DNA of 64,000 nt from DASRWT01 sp963748485 (GTDB lineage: Bacteria; Methylomirabilota; Methylomirabilia; Rokubacteriales; CSP1-6). The translations under genes were made by a program, and so were the position numbers. Within the stretch, counting starts at the first letter, position 1, and every line of letters starts with the position of its first letter. Location: NCBI GenBank assembly GCA_963748485.1, contig CAVVJF010000010.1:62001-126000 (forward strand), written 5' to 3'. Positions 52,626-60,551 of the stretch are shown in pieces. The notes under the pieces were generated by a model. That model was given only the letters and a program-made list of their open reading frames with translations, ran no database searches and was not told where the DNA came from.

Positions 52626-54242
52626 CTACGGGGTCATCGCCAGCTCGCGATAGCCATCCGCGGCCACGCGGTCGCACCACTCGCGGTATTCCGGCGCGGT
52701 GCCGCTGTAGCGGGCGATGATGCGGACGTTCTTGCCCTCGACGTTCATGTTGACGCCGGTCATCCAGGAGTCGACCTCATTGGCGAGCAGGCCCTCGCCC
52801 TTCTTCTTGACGAAGGCCGTCCACTCCTCCACGGCGTCCCGTCGGGCGTCGGCGACGCGCAGACCACGCCGCTCCAGGTAGCCGAGCAGGTCGCGGATCC
52901 ACTCGACGTTGTACTCGATGCTGCGCGGGATGTTGCCGAGCGCGGTGTGGGGGCCCATGACCATGTAGAGATTGGGGAAGCCGTCGATCATGACGCCCAG
53001 GAAGGTCTCGGGGCCGCCCTTCCACCGCTCCTTGAGCCTCTGGCCCCCGACGCCGCGGATGTCGATGCGGTCCAGGCTGCCGGTAATGGCGTCGAAGCCC
53101 GTGGCGAAGACCATGATGTCGAACGCGAACTCCCGATCGCTGGTCCGCAGGCCGGTCGGCGTGATGCGCTCGATGGGCGTGTCGAGAATGCTGACCAGCT
53201 CGACGTTGGGCTGGTTGTAGATCTCGTAGTAGCCGCTCTCTTGTGGCACCCGGCGCGTGCCGAAGCCGTGGTCGCGCGGAATCAGCAGCTCCGCGACCCT
53301 GGGGTCCGTCACCCGCTGCCGGATCTTGTCCGCCACGAACGCGGAGAAGAGCGCGTTCGCCTCGCGATCGATCAGCATGTCGCGGAAGTTGCCGAGCCAG
53401 ATGGCGAAGCCGGGCGAGGAGTAGAGCGTTTCCCAGAAGGCCTGGCGCTCCTCCGGGCTGACCTCGAACGTGCCGCGCAGGTCGGTCGTGTGCAGGAAGC
53501 AGGCGGCGGTTTCCCGGCACCGCTGGAAGAGCGCCGGATAGCCCTCGCGGATCTCGGCCATCTCCGCCGTGGTGATGGGCCGGTTGTGCAGCGGGGTGCA
53601 CCAGTTCGGGCGGCGCTGGAAGACGGTCAAGTGGCCCGCCGTCTTCGCGATCTCGGTGATGGCCTGCACGCCGGTGGCTCCGGTGCCGATGATGGCCACG
53701 CGCTTCCCGGCGAAGGAGACGGGATGCTTGGGCCAGAGGCCGGTGTGGTAGGCCTCGCCCCGGAACTCCTCGACGCCGGCGAGCCGCGGCAGGGTGGGGG
53801 CCGACAGAGGGCCGACCGCGGTGACCAGGTAGCGCGCCCGCCAGCGGCGACCGTCTTCCGCGGTGATGTCCCAGGCAAGGAGGCCCTCGTCCCAGGTCGC
53901 GGCCTTCACCCGCGTCCGGAGCTCGATGTGGGGGCGCAGGTCGAACCGGTCGGCGACGTGGTTGAGGTAGCGCTCGGTCTCCGGCTGGGGCGCGAAGTGC
54001 TCGGTCCAGGTCCAGTCGTCGAGCAGCTCCTGGCTGAACGAGTAGCCGTAGGAGTAGCTCTCGGAGTCGAAGCGGCAGCCGGGGTAGCGGTTCCAGTACC
54101 AGGTGCCGCCGACCCCGGTGCCCGCTTCGAATACGCGAACACGCTGGCCCAGCTCCCGAAGGCGGTAGAGCTGGTACAGGCCGGAGATGCCGGCGCCGAT
54201 GATGGCGGTGTCATAGTCCAAGCCGGCGGCGGAAACGGGCAT
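52626..54242 (-). CDS. Baeyer-Villiger-type flavin monooxygenase (copy 1)
   Basis: FAD- and NADPH-dependent monooxygenase (538 residues). FAD motif GAGISGLYQLYRL near residue 15, BVMO fingerprint FRGEAYHTGLWPK near residue 160, NADPH motif GTGATGVQAITEIA near residue 185, second half DIMVFATGFDAITG. Substrates are typically ketones or steroids; unknown here. The start MPVSAAG is chosen by comparison with the paralogue at 60552, which begins just before its own FAD motif. Coupled to NIPSNAP and the membrane protein in one operon. Confidence 0.9.
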   Translation of the reverse strand: MPVSAAGLDYDTAIIGAGISGLYQLYRLRELGQRVRVFEAGTGVGGTWYWNRYPGCRFDSESYSYGYSFSQELLDDWTWTEHFAPQPETERYLNHVADRFDLRPHIELRTRVKAATWDEGLLAWDITAEDGRRWRARYLVTAVGPLSAPTLPRLAGVEEFRGEAYHTGLWPKHPVSFAGKRVAIIGTGATGVQAITEIAKTAGHLTVFQRRPNWCTPLHNRPITTAEMAEIREGYPALFQRCRETAACFLHTTDLRGTFEVSPEERQAFWETLYSSPGFAIWLGNFRDMLIDREANALFSAFVADKIRQRVTDPRVAELLIPRDHGFGTRRVPQESGYYEIYNQPNVELVSILDTPIERITPTGLRTSDREFAFDIMVFATGFDAITGSLDRIDIRGVGGQRLKERWKGGPETFLGVMIDGFPNLYMVMGPHTALGNIPRSIEYNVEWIRDLLGYLERRGLRVADARRDAVEEWTAFVKKKGEGLLANEVDSWMTGVNMNVEGKNVRIIARYSGTAPEYREWCDRVAADGYRELAMTP

Positions 54243-54377
54243 GCGCACGTTCCGTTCGTGTGTTCGGCGCATTGAAATCAACGATATCGCGAATGACCAC
54301 GCCCGAGCACAGGAACTTTGACGTCCGAGACGCGTCGCGGTTGCCCCCTAGCCGCGTCAAGTACACTGAAGTCTGCC

Positions 54378-54980
54378 ATGCTCCAGATGCCGCTCTTCGA
54401 GGGGGGCAAGGAGACCGTGCTCGTCGATGACGGGCGAGGGCGAGTCGTCCATGTGCCAGACCTTGTGCCGGGTGAGATGGCCTTGGGCTGGTTTTCCGAG
54501 TTACGCGAGGGCGTCTCGTGGAGGTCGCAACGGCGCCGGATGTACGACCGCGAGGTCGACGTGCCGCGGTTACTCGCCCATTTCCACCTGTCGCCGGAGG
54601 ATGGGTGTGTTCCACGGCCAATCCGCGTTGCGGCAGAGTGGGTGGTCGCCGTGACCGGAGTCCCCTTCAACAGCGTGGGCCTCAATTTCTACCGCGACGG
54701 CCACGACAGCGTGGCGCCGCACTGCGATCACCTGGACGAGATCGCCGACGGATGCCCCATCGCGCTGCTCTCCCTGGGCGCCACCCGACGCATGACGATC
54801 CGCGCGAAAAATCCACCCCGGCGCGCGCTCCATGTTGACCTCGCGGCCGGCAGCCTCCTGATGATGAGCTATGCGACGCAGCTGCACTATACGCACGGCA
54901 TCCCCAAGACGAACGAACGGGTGGGTCCGCGCATTAGCCTCGCCTTTCGGGTGAAGCCGGCGCGTGACTCGCCGGACTAG
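54378..54980 (+). CDS. AlkB-like 2-oxoglutarate/Fe(II) dioxygenase
   Basis: DNA/RNA-repair-type dioxygenase fold (200 residues). The iron and 2OG sites are readable: NSVGLNFYRDGHDSVAPHCDHLDE (HxD), HYTHGIPKT (distal His) and RISLAFR (the RxxxxxR motif special to AlkB). ATG 54378 (MLQMPLFEGG) is chosen because homology starts there. Substrate may be alkylated nucleic acid. Its last four bases overlap the convergent luciferase-like gene. Confidence 0.85.
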   Translation: MLQMPLFEGGKETVLVDDGRGRVVHVPDLVPGEMALGWFSELREGVSWRSQRRRMYDREVDVPRLLAHFHLSPEDGCVPRPIRVAAEWVVAVTGVPFNSVGLNFYRDGHDSVAPHCDHLDEIADGCPIALLSLGATRRMTIRAKNPPRRALHVDLAAGSLLMMSYATQLHYTHGIPKTNERVGPRISLAFRVKPARDSPD

Positions 54981-56074
54981 CGCGCGTCTACCGCGGAGGA
55001 TGGCGTGGCCTCCCAGGAGCGCACGACGGGCAGGACCTCCTTCGCGTACAGGCGAAGCCCCGTTTCGGCCACGTCGTAGGGCGTGCCGCCGAAGCGGAAC
55101 GACGTGGCCAGCTCGAAGTCGCCCACGAGGGCGCGCCGCTCCTCGAGCTTGCGCAGGATACGATCCGGCGTGCCCCAGACCGCCGCTTCCATGAACGCGG
55201 CGACGATCCCGTCCATGCCGATCTCCCGGGCCATGGCGATCTTCTGCGCGTAGGCGTCGTAGCCCTTCACGGTGCTGAAGTGCGAGCCCAGCAGCTCGTA
55301 GTGGTAGAAGTTGCTCTCCACGAACTTCCCCATGTACTGGCGGGCCTTCGCCTCCGCGCCATCGAGCGTCGGTGTGCACACGCAGAAGTCGGCGAGCAGC
55401 GGCGGCCCCGCCTCTTGCCGGTGCATCTCGCGCACCAGCTCACGATGCTTCTGGATGGCGGGCAGACGGAGGGGCCAGGGCCGGTCGGCGAACATGACCA
55501 TCCTGGCGTTGAGCCGGGCGGCGGAGACGACCGAGTCGTCGGAGGAGGCGACCGCGTAGAGGCGGCCGTCGAATCGCCGGGTGGGGCGCGGCCGGATCTC
55601 GGTTCTGGGCTGCCGGTAGAACGGCCCGTCCCCTTCCATGACCCCCGTGTGCAGGGCGCGCAGGATCATCGCCGAGGCCTCGTCGAAGCGCTCGCGCGAC
55701 TCGTCCATCGTGCCGCGGAAGGCTTCGAACTCCCGCCGCGCGAGGCCGCGCCCGATGCCGAGGCGGAGGCGGCCGCCGCTCAGGTGGTCGAGGACGGAAA
55801 CCTGCTCGGCCACCCGCAGGGGATCGTGCCAGGGCAGAATCACGGCGGCGGTACCGAGGCCGATGTCCGGACACTGGGCGGCCAGGTAGGACATGAGCTG
55901 GAGGTTGTCGGGGCAGAACGAGTAATCGTTGAAGTGATGCTCCACCGACCACAGCACGTCGAAGCCGAGATCGGCGGCCTGCTGCGCGAGCCGGAGCTCC
56001 TCGTCCCAGACCTGCTGATCGGACACGTCGCTCCAGCCGTAGCTGGCGAAGACCATCTGCACGCCGACGTCCAT
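54977..56074 (-). CDS. LLM-class (luciferase-like) flavin-dependent monooxygenase
   Basis: TIM-barrel FMN enzyme (365 residues): FGVQM-like start MDVGVQMVFAS, WSVEHHFNDYSFCPDN, GTAAVILPWHDPLRVAEQVSVLDHLSGGRLRLGIGRG and GTPDRILRKLEER. Needs reduced flavin from a reductase not seen here. ATG 56074 fits the family's usual beginning. Divergent from the SDR gene with an 80-base gap. Substrate unknown. Confidence 0.88.
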   Translation of the reverse strand: MDVGVQMVFASYGWSDVSDQQVWDEELRLAQQAADLGFDVLWSVEHHFNDYSFCPDNLQLMSYLAAQCPDIGLGTAAVILPWHDPLRVAEQVSVLDHLSGGRLRLGIGRGLARREFEAFRGTMDESRERFDEASAMILRALHTGVMEGDGPFYRQPRTEIRPRPTRRFDGRLYAVASSDDSVVSAARLNARMVMFADRPWPLRLPAIQKHRELVREMHRQEAGPPLLADFCVCTPTLDGAEAKARQYMGKFVESNFYHYELLGSHFSTVKGYDAYAQKIAMAREIGMDGIVAAFMEAAVWGTPDRILRKLEERRALVGDFELATSFRFGGTPYDVAETGLRLYAKEVLPVVRSWEATPSSAVDAR

Positions 56075-56153
56075 CGCGTCCTCCTGGGCCGGAGCGGCCG
56101 GCGTCATGATTTCACGATTGCCGCGCGGGCACAATCGAGCGATGCTACCCGCC

Positions 56154-56996
56154 ATGAGCGCGACCAATCGACCTGTGGCCGTCGTGGTGGGAGCAACATC
56201 GAAGTGGCAAGCGGATGGGCGTAACACCAAGCTGGCGCACGGCAAGACGCTGGACGACCACGACTTGCCGGTCGGCATCCGCTGGGGCGTGGGTGGCGCC
56301 GTCACGCAGAAGTTCGCGAAGGAGGGCTTCGTCACCGTGCTGACGACCCGCCGGGCCGCGAATGCGGCCGGGCTGGAGAAGGCCATCCAGGAACAGGGCG
56401 GCACGAGCTTCATCGTGGAGCTCGACCTGGTGTCGCCGGAGTCCATCTCGAAAGCCTTCGCCACCATTCGCGAGCAGGCCGGGGATCCGGAGGTCCTCGT
56501 CTACAACGCGGGGTACCTCGAGGGGCGTGACCTGCCGCCGGACAAGGAGCTGCTGGAGCACGTCCCCGTCGACATCTTCGAGACCGCCCAGCACGTCGCG
56601 AGCCGCGGGCCCTTCCTGGTCGCGAAGGAAGTGCTGCCGGCCATGCGCCAGCGAGGGACCGGCTCGTTCCTCATCTCGAACAACGCCTCGTCTCTTCGCG
56701 GCCGGAAGCGATTGACCGGGCAGTCGCTCTACTACCCGCGGGTCATGATGCGCACGCTGGCGCAGGTGCTGACGGAGGAGTATTCGGAGCACGGCGTGCA
56801 CGTCGCCAACGTGGTGATCGACGGTCTCATCGACTCGCCGGGGACCAGGGCCCTGGCCCGCGCCCGGGAGCACCCGGAGATCGTGATGAACCCCGTGAAG
56901 ATCGCGGAGGCGTTCTACTACCTCCACACTCAGGATCGGTCCTGCTGGACGCACGAGCTCCAGCTGACGCCCTTCTCGACCAAGCCCAGCTTCTAG
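56154..56996 (+). CDS. atypical SDR-family protein with an insertion in the nucleotide-binding loop
   Basis: Short-chain dehydrogenase/reductase-like protein (280 residues). The first strand PVAVVVGATSK is followed by an extra segment of about 30 residues (WQADGRNTKLAHGKTLDDHD) before GVGGAVTQKFAKEGF, so TGxxxGxG is interrupted. LVYNAGYL is the NNAG-like motif. The catalytic YxxxK is altered: SLYYPRVMMR has no Lys at the expected place. It may have a changed cofactor mode or be non-catalytic. Stop overlaps the convergent A-PCP gene by 4 bases. ATG 56142 is an alternative start. Confidence 0.8.
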   Translation: MSATNRPVAVVVGATSKWQADGRNTKLAHGKTLDDHDLPVGIRWGVGGAVTQKFAKEGFVTVLTTRRAANAAGLEKAIQEQGGTSFIVELDLVSPESISKAFATIREQAGDPEVLVYNAGYLEGRDLPPDKELLEHVPVDIFETAQHVASRGPFLVAKEVLPAMRQRGTGSFLISNNASSLRGRKRLTGQSLYYPRVMMRTLAQVLTEEYSEHGVHVANVVIDGLIDSPGTRALARAREHPEIVMNPVKIAEAFYYLHTQDRSCWTHELQLTPFSTKPSF

Positions 56997-58906
56997 GGCG
57001 CGCGGCGCGGGCGCGCGGCGTCCAGCGCCGCCGCGATGGCTTTTGCCACCGCCTCCACCGTCTCGGTTTCTGTCAGCAGGGTGGTGGCGGGGAGCTCGCA
57101 CCCGAGCCTTTCTTGCAGCAGCGCCACCACACGCATGGCCGACAGTGAGTCGCCGCCCAGGTCCAGGAAGACATCCCGTACGCCCACGGGCTCCACGTCC
57201 AGCACGTCCTGCCAGGTGGCTACCACCATGGCCTCCACGCGGTCACGGGGCGGAAGCCACGCCGACGCCAGCTCGGGACGCGCCGAGGGTGGTGGCGGCA
57301 GAGCCTGCACGTCCACCTTGCCATTGAGGGTGAGCGGGAGGGTGTCGAGCATCACGAAGCGCTGCGGCACCATATAGGCGGGCAACCGCACCGCCAGCGC
57401 CTCACGCAGCGTGGAGATGGACGGCGCCGGCGCGCCGCGCACCACGTACGCGGTCAGCCATGGACGGCCCGTTCGATCGGGCCGCATGGCCACCGCCGCC
57501 GACCGCACGCCCGCGCACGCGAGCAGGGCGATCTCGACCTCGGCCGGCTCCACCCGATTGCCGCGCACCTTGAGCTGGGTGTCGACTCGCCCCAGCACGG
57601 CCAGCATGCCGTCCGGACGCCACTGTCCCACGTCCCCCGTGCGGAACGAGCCCGGCCCCCCCGCGGGGTCGGAACGGAAGCGCGCGGATGTCTCGTCCGG
57701 TTGCCCCCAGTAGCCCAGGGCCAGCTCCGGAGTGCGCACGACGATCTCGCCGGGCTCGCCGTCCTGGCGCGGCGTTCCTTGCGGATCCACGACGCGCACT
57801 TCGATCCCCTGAACCGGGTAGCCGCAGGGCGGCGCCTCGCTGTCGAGCGGCGCCGCCTGATCGACCAGGTAGTCGCTGATCGGACCGGTTTCCGTACTCG
57901 AGTAGCCGATGCGCAGCACCCCCCCGGGCGCGCAATGCCGCTGGAAGGCCGTGAGGTCCTCGTGCCGCACCTGCTCGCCCGCGAGCCGCACCAGCCGCAG
58001 CGCCGGGAAGGCGTCGGTCGGCCGCAGGGTCTCGACCAGCTGACGGAACAACGTCACGCCGGGCGATAGGATGGTGATCGCCTCTCGTTGAAGGTAGTCC
58101 CTCAGGCCGGCCAGCCCTCCGGCGCGCACGTCGAAAAAATGCGCGCTGGCGCCCGTCGCGAGCACATTCAGCGTGACGCCGAGATCGCCCACGAAGGCGA
58201 GTGAGCGCACGACCGCCTCGCGGTCGTGCCGGCACGCGCCGGACCGATTGGCCACCTCCGAGATGCGCCGCCCGAGGCACGCGTAGCCCAGCATGACCCC
58301 CTTGGGCCGGCCCGTTGTCCCCGACGTGTACACCAGGCACGCGAGGGCACCGAGGCGCGGCACGATGCCCGCGATGGCTTCGGGCGCGGGGTCTACCTCG
58401 CCCACGTCCACGATGGGCGTCGTCATGACGCCGACGGCCGCCCGCGCGCGGCCGTGGTGCTCGCGCCGCGTCACGAGCAGCTCCGCTCCGCAGTCCTGGA
58501 GGATGGCGGCCAGCCGTTCTGGGGGCGCGTCCGGATCCAGCACCACGAAGAACTTTCCCGCCTTCCACACTGCCAGCATCGCGGCCACAGCCAAGGGCCC
58601 GTTGTCGAGGAGGAGCGCGATGGGAGCGGGACCCGAGCACGCCAGGATGCGCGTCGCGAGGCCGCTGGCGAGGGCCTGCAGCTCGCGATGGGTCAACCGC
58701 TGCTCGCCCTTACTCAGGGCGAGGCGCGGCCCGAGCGCCGTCGCCCGTTGCTCGAAGTAGGCGGGCAGATGCTCGGGGGAGGGGAAAACTACCGGCTCGA
58801 ACTCACCCTTCGGATGGCGGCACGCGCTGGCGATACGCGCTTGCTGGGCCCGCGCGGCGGCGGCGGCGACATCGGATCCCGTCCCCGTCGGACTGACGTG
58901 CTCCAT
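56993..58906 (-). CDS. second free-standing A-PCP protein
   Basis: Adenylation-carrier didomain (637 residues), almost the same length and layout as the one at 25391-27307. N-terminal CRHPKGEFEPV, then YTSGTTGRPKGV (A3), GYSSTETGP (A5), FRTGDVGQW (A7), GRVDTQLKVRGNR (A8), TLNGKVDVQ (A10), and carrier LGGDSLSAMRV. As in the other copy no condensation, thioesterase or reductase domain is attached. The A4 region SLAFVGDLGV does not show the canonical Asp. Neighbours are an SDR and a divergent 90-residue gene. Acyl substrate unknown. Confidence 0.88.
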   Translation of the reverse strand: MEHVSPTGTGSDVAAAAARAQQARIASACRHPKGEFEPVVFPSPEHLPAYFEQRATALGPRLALSKGEQRLTHRELQALASGLATRILACSGPAPIALLLDNGPLAVAAMLAVWKAGKFFVVLDPDAPPERLAAILQDCGAELLVTRREHHGRARAAVGVMTTPIVDVGEVDPAPEAIAGIVPRLGALACLVYTSGTTGRPKGVMLGYACLGRRISEVANRSGACRHDREAVVRSLAFVGDLGVTLNVLATGASAHFFDVRAGGLAGLRDYLQREAITILSPGVTLFRQLVETLRPTDAFPALRLVRLAGEQVRHEDLTAFQRHCAPGGVLRIGYSSTETGPISDYLVDQAAPLDSEAPPCGYPVQGIEVRVVDPQGTPRQDGEPGEIVVRTPELALGYWGQPDETSARFRSDPAGGPGSFRTGDVGQWRPDGMLAVLGRVDTQLKVRGNRVEPAEVEIALLACAGVRSAAVAMRPDRTGRPWLTAYVVRGAPAPSISTLREALAVRLPAYMVPQRFVMLDTLPLTLNGKVDVQALPPPPSARPELASAWLPPRDRVEAMVVATWQDVLDVEPVGVRDVFLDLGGDSLSAMRVVALLQERLGCELPATTLLTETETVEAVAKAIAAALDAARPRRAP

Positions 58907-59046
58907 GGCTGCCAATGCTCCCGCGCCGGCGGGAGGGCTGTCAAGGCGACGAGGCCGGGTGTTGGGCCGCGTCGGGGCCCCACATATCGTAGCCCTTGAC
59001 TTACTCCACCCCCACCGGTATGGTCCCGGGCGAGGAGGAGCCCACC

Positions 59047-59319
59047 ATGAGTTACGTGCCCACGCAACCACAGGCCGACGACTTCATGCTCGTGGACTAC
59101 AAGCACGTGCTGGACGACGACGAGACCCCGGAAGCCGTCGCGGAGTGCAAGTGGCTCCTCACGACGGCCACCCAGCTCGTGGAGCGGGAGGCGGCGCGGC
59201 TGGGGATCGCCGAGTGGCAGCTCTTCCGGCGGCGGCACGACATCGACTCGCTGCGCGTCCAGCGCGCCTTCGACATCCTCGACTACGGCGGGCATATCGC
59301 GCGCGATCCGACCGACTAG
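59047..59319 (+). CDS. hypothetical protein (90 aa)
   Basis: Not recognised. Soluble, acidic N-terminus (DDFMLVDYKHVLDDDETPEAV) and a helical rest with one Cys (ECKWLLTTATQLVEREAARLG). GAGGAGGAG lies before the ATG, which is good support. It is divergent from the A-PCP gene (140-base gap) and 58 bases upstream of the XRE-cupin gene. Confidence 0.65.
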   Translation: MSYVPTQPQADDFMLVDYKHVLDDDETPEAVAECKWLLTTATQLVEREAARLGIAEWQLFRRRHDIDSLRVQRAFDILDYGGHIARDPTD

Positions 59320-59338
59320 GACCCCGCCCGCGGCCCCC

Positions 59339-59376
59339 TTGACAGGGATGTCCACCATACTGGACACTTAGTCCAG
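59339..59376 (+). promoter_or_regulatory. promoter with overlapping palindromes before the XRE-cupin gene
   Basis: A perfect -35 TTGACA (59339-59344) is followed 17 bases later by a weak -10 (GACACT). Across it lie TGTCCA-6-TGGACA (59349-59366) and CTGGAC-5-GTCCAG (59360-59376), so three half-sites share TGGAC/GTCCA. The ATG is 2 bases beyond, which suggests autoregulation and a very short leader. Confidence 0.65.
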
Positions 59377-59377
59377 C

Positions 59378-59977
59378 ATGAAGGATGCGGCGCCTCGAGA
59401 CATCAACCACCGGATCGCCGCGCGTGTCCGTGACCTGCGCGGCGCGGGCCGGCTGTCGCTCGAGGCCCTGGCGCAGCGTAGCGGCGTGAGCCGCTCGATG
59501 ATCTCGCTGATCGAGCGGGGCGAGTCGAGCGCCACCGCCGTCGTCCTGGAGAAGCTGGCCGCCAGCCTCGGCGTCTCGCTCGCCGCGCTGTTCGAGGACA
59601 CCCACGCGCCGGTCAGCCCGCTGGCCCGGCGTAAGACGCAAACGGAGTGGCGCGACCCCGGCTCGGGTTACCTGCGGCGCAATCTGTCGCCGGCCGGCTT
59701 CGCCGCGCCGCTGCAGCTCGCGGAGATCGAGTTCCCGCCCGGCGCCCGGGTGGCCTACGAATCGAGCGCGCGCGCGGTGCCCATGCATCAACAGATTTGG
59801 GTGCTCGAGGGCGCGATCGAAGTCAGCGTCGGCACCGAGCAGGTTCGGCTCGAGGCCGGTGACTGCTTCGCCCTGCAGCTCGATCGAGCGACCGCCTACC
59901 GTAACCCGGGACGCACGCGTGCCCGCTACCTCGTGGCGATCGTGAGCGATGCCGTCGCCCCCCGGAGGAGGCCATGA
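59378..59977 (+). CDS. XRE-family HTH regulator with C-terminal cupin
   Basis: Transcription factor (199 residues): HTH_3 at residues 8-62 (LSLEALAQRSGVSRSMISLIERGESSATAVVLEKLA), linker, then a cupin sensor domain (EIDFPPGARVAYE-like strand, HQQIWVLEGAIEVSVG, LEAGDCFALQL). Such regulators often control a neighbouring acetyltransferase or amino-acid transporter gene; here the GNAT gene overlaps by ATGA. Ligand unknown. Palindromes in its promoter fit autorepression. Confidence 0.9.
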   Translation: MKDAAPRDINHRIAARVRDLRGAGRLSLEALAQRSGVSRSMISLIERGESSATAVVLEKLAASLGVSLAALFEDTHAPVSPLARRKTQTEWRDPGSGYLRRNLSPAGFAAPLQLAEIEFPPGARVAYESSARAVPMHQQIWVLEGAIEVSVGTEQVRLEAGDCFALQLDRATAYRNPGRTRARYLVAIVSDAVAPRRRP

Positions 59978-60507
59978 CCCCGACCATCCAGATTCGCCGC
60001 TCCCGCCCCGCCGACGCCGTCGAGCAGGTGCCGGCGCTCGCCCACCTTCTGATCGCGTGCGTGGAGGCGGGCGCCTCGGTGAGCTTCATGTATCCGCTGA
60101 GCCAGGAGCGGGCCGAGACGTTCTGGCGCGGCGCGCTCGACGGCGCGGGGCGTGGGGAGCGCGTCGTGCTCGTGGCCGAGGACGAGGCGGGCGCCATCGT
60201 CGGCACCGTGCAGGTGATCCTCGCGGTGCCCGAGAATCAGCCGCACCGGGGCGACATCGCCAAGCTGCTGGTGCATCCGCGCGTGCGTCGCCAGGGCATC
60301 GCGGCCCGGCTGATGGCCGCGGCGGATGAGGCGGCGCACACAGCCGGCAAGACGCTGCTCGTGCTCGATACCGTCACGGGCGGCGATGCCGAGCGGCTCT
60401 ACACGCGATTGGGCTGGCAGCGCTGCGGCGTGATTCCGGACTATGCCCTCTGGCCGCGCGGCGGCTTCTGCAGCACGACGGTGTTCTACAAGACGGTAGG
60501 CGCCTGA
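59974..60507 (+). CDS. GNAT-family N-acetyltransferase
   Basis: Acetyl-CoA-dependent transferase (177 residues). Motif A region KLLVHPRVRRQGIAARLMAAADEAA near residue 95 contains the (R/Q)xxGxG/A pyrophosphate loop; VLDTVTGGDAERLYTRLGWQRCGVIPDYAL follows. Coupled to the XRE-cupin regulator by ATGA, so it is the likely target of that control. Substrate amine unknown. Confidence 0.9.
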   Translation: MTPTIQIRRSRPADAVEQVPALAHLLIACVEAGASVSFMYPLSQERAETFWRGALDGAGRGERVVLVAEDEAGAIVGTVQVILAVPENQPHRGDIAKLLVHPRVRRQGIAARLMAAADEAAHTAGKTLLVLDTVTGGDAERLYTRLGWQRCGVIPDYALWPRGGFCSTTVFYKTVGA

Positions 60508-60551
60508 CGGCGCGGGAGCCGGCATTCGACAGTGGTAGGCTGTGGCCTGCC

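Noticed and set aside
54242..54281. Longer start for the first monooxygenase (MISMRRTHERNV)
   Set aside because: The paralogue and family begin close to the FAD motif; no ribosome-binding site supports the longer form, though it cannot be excluded.
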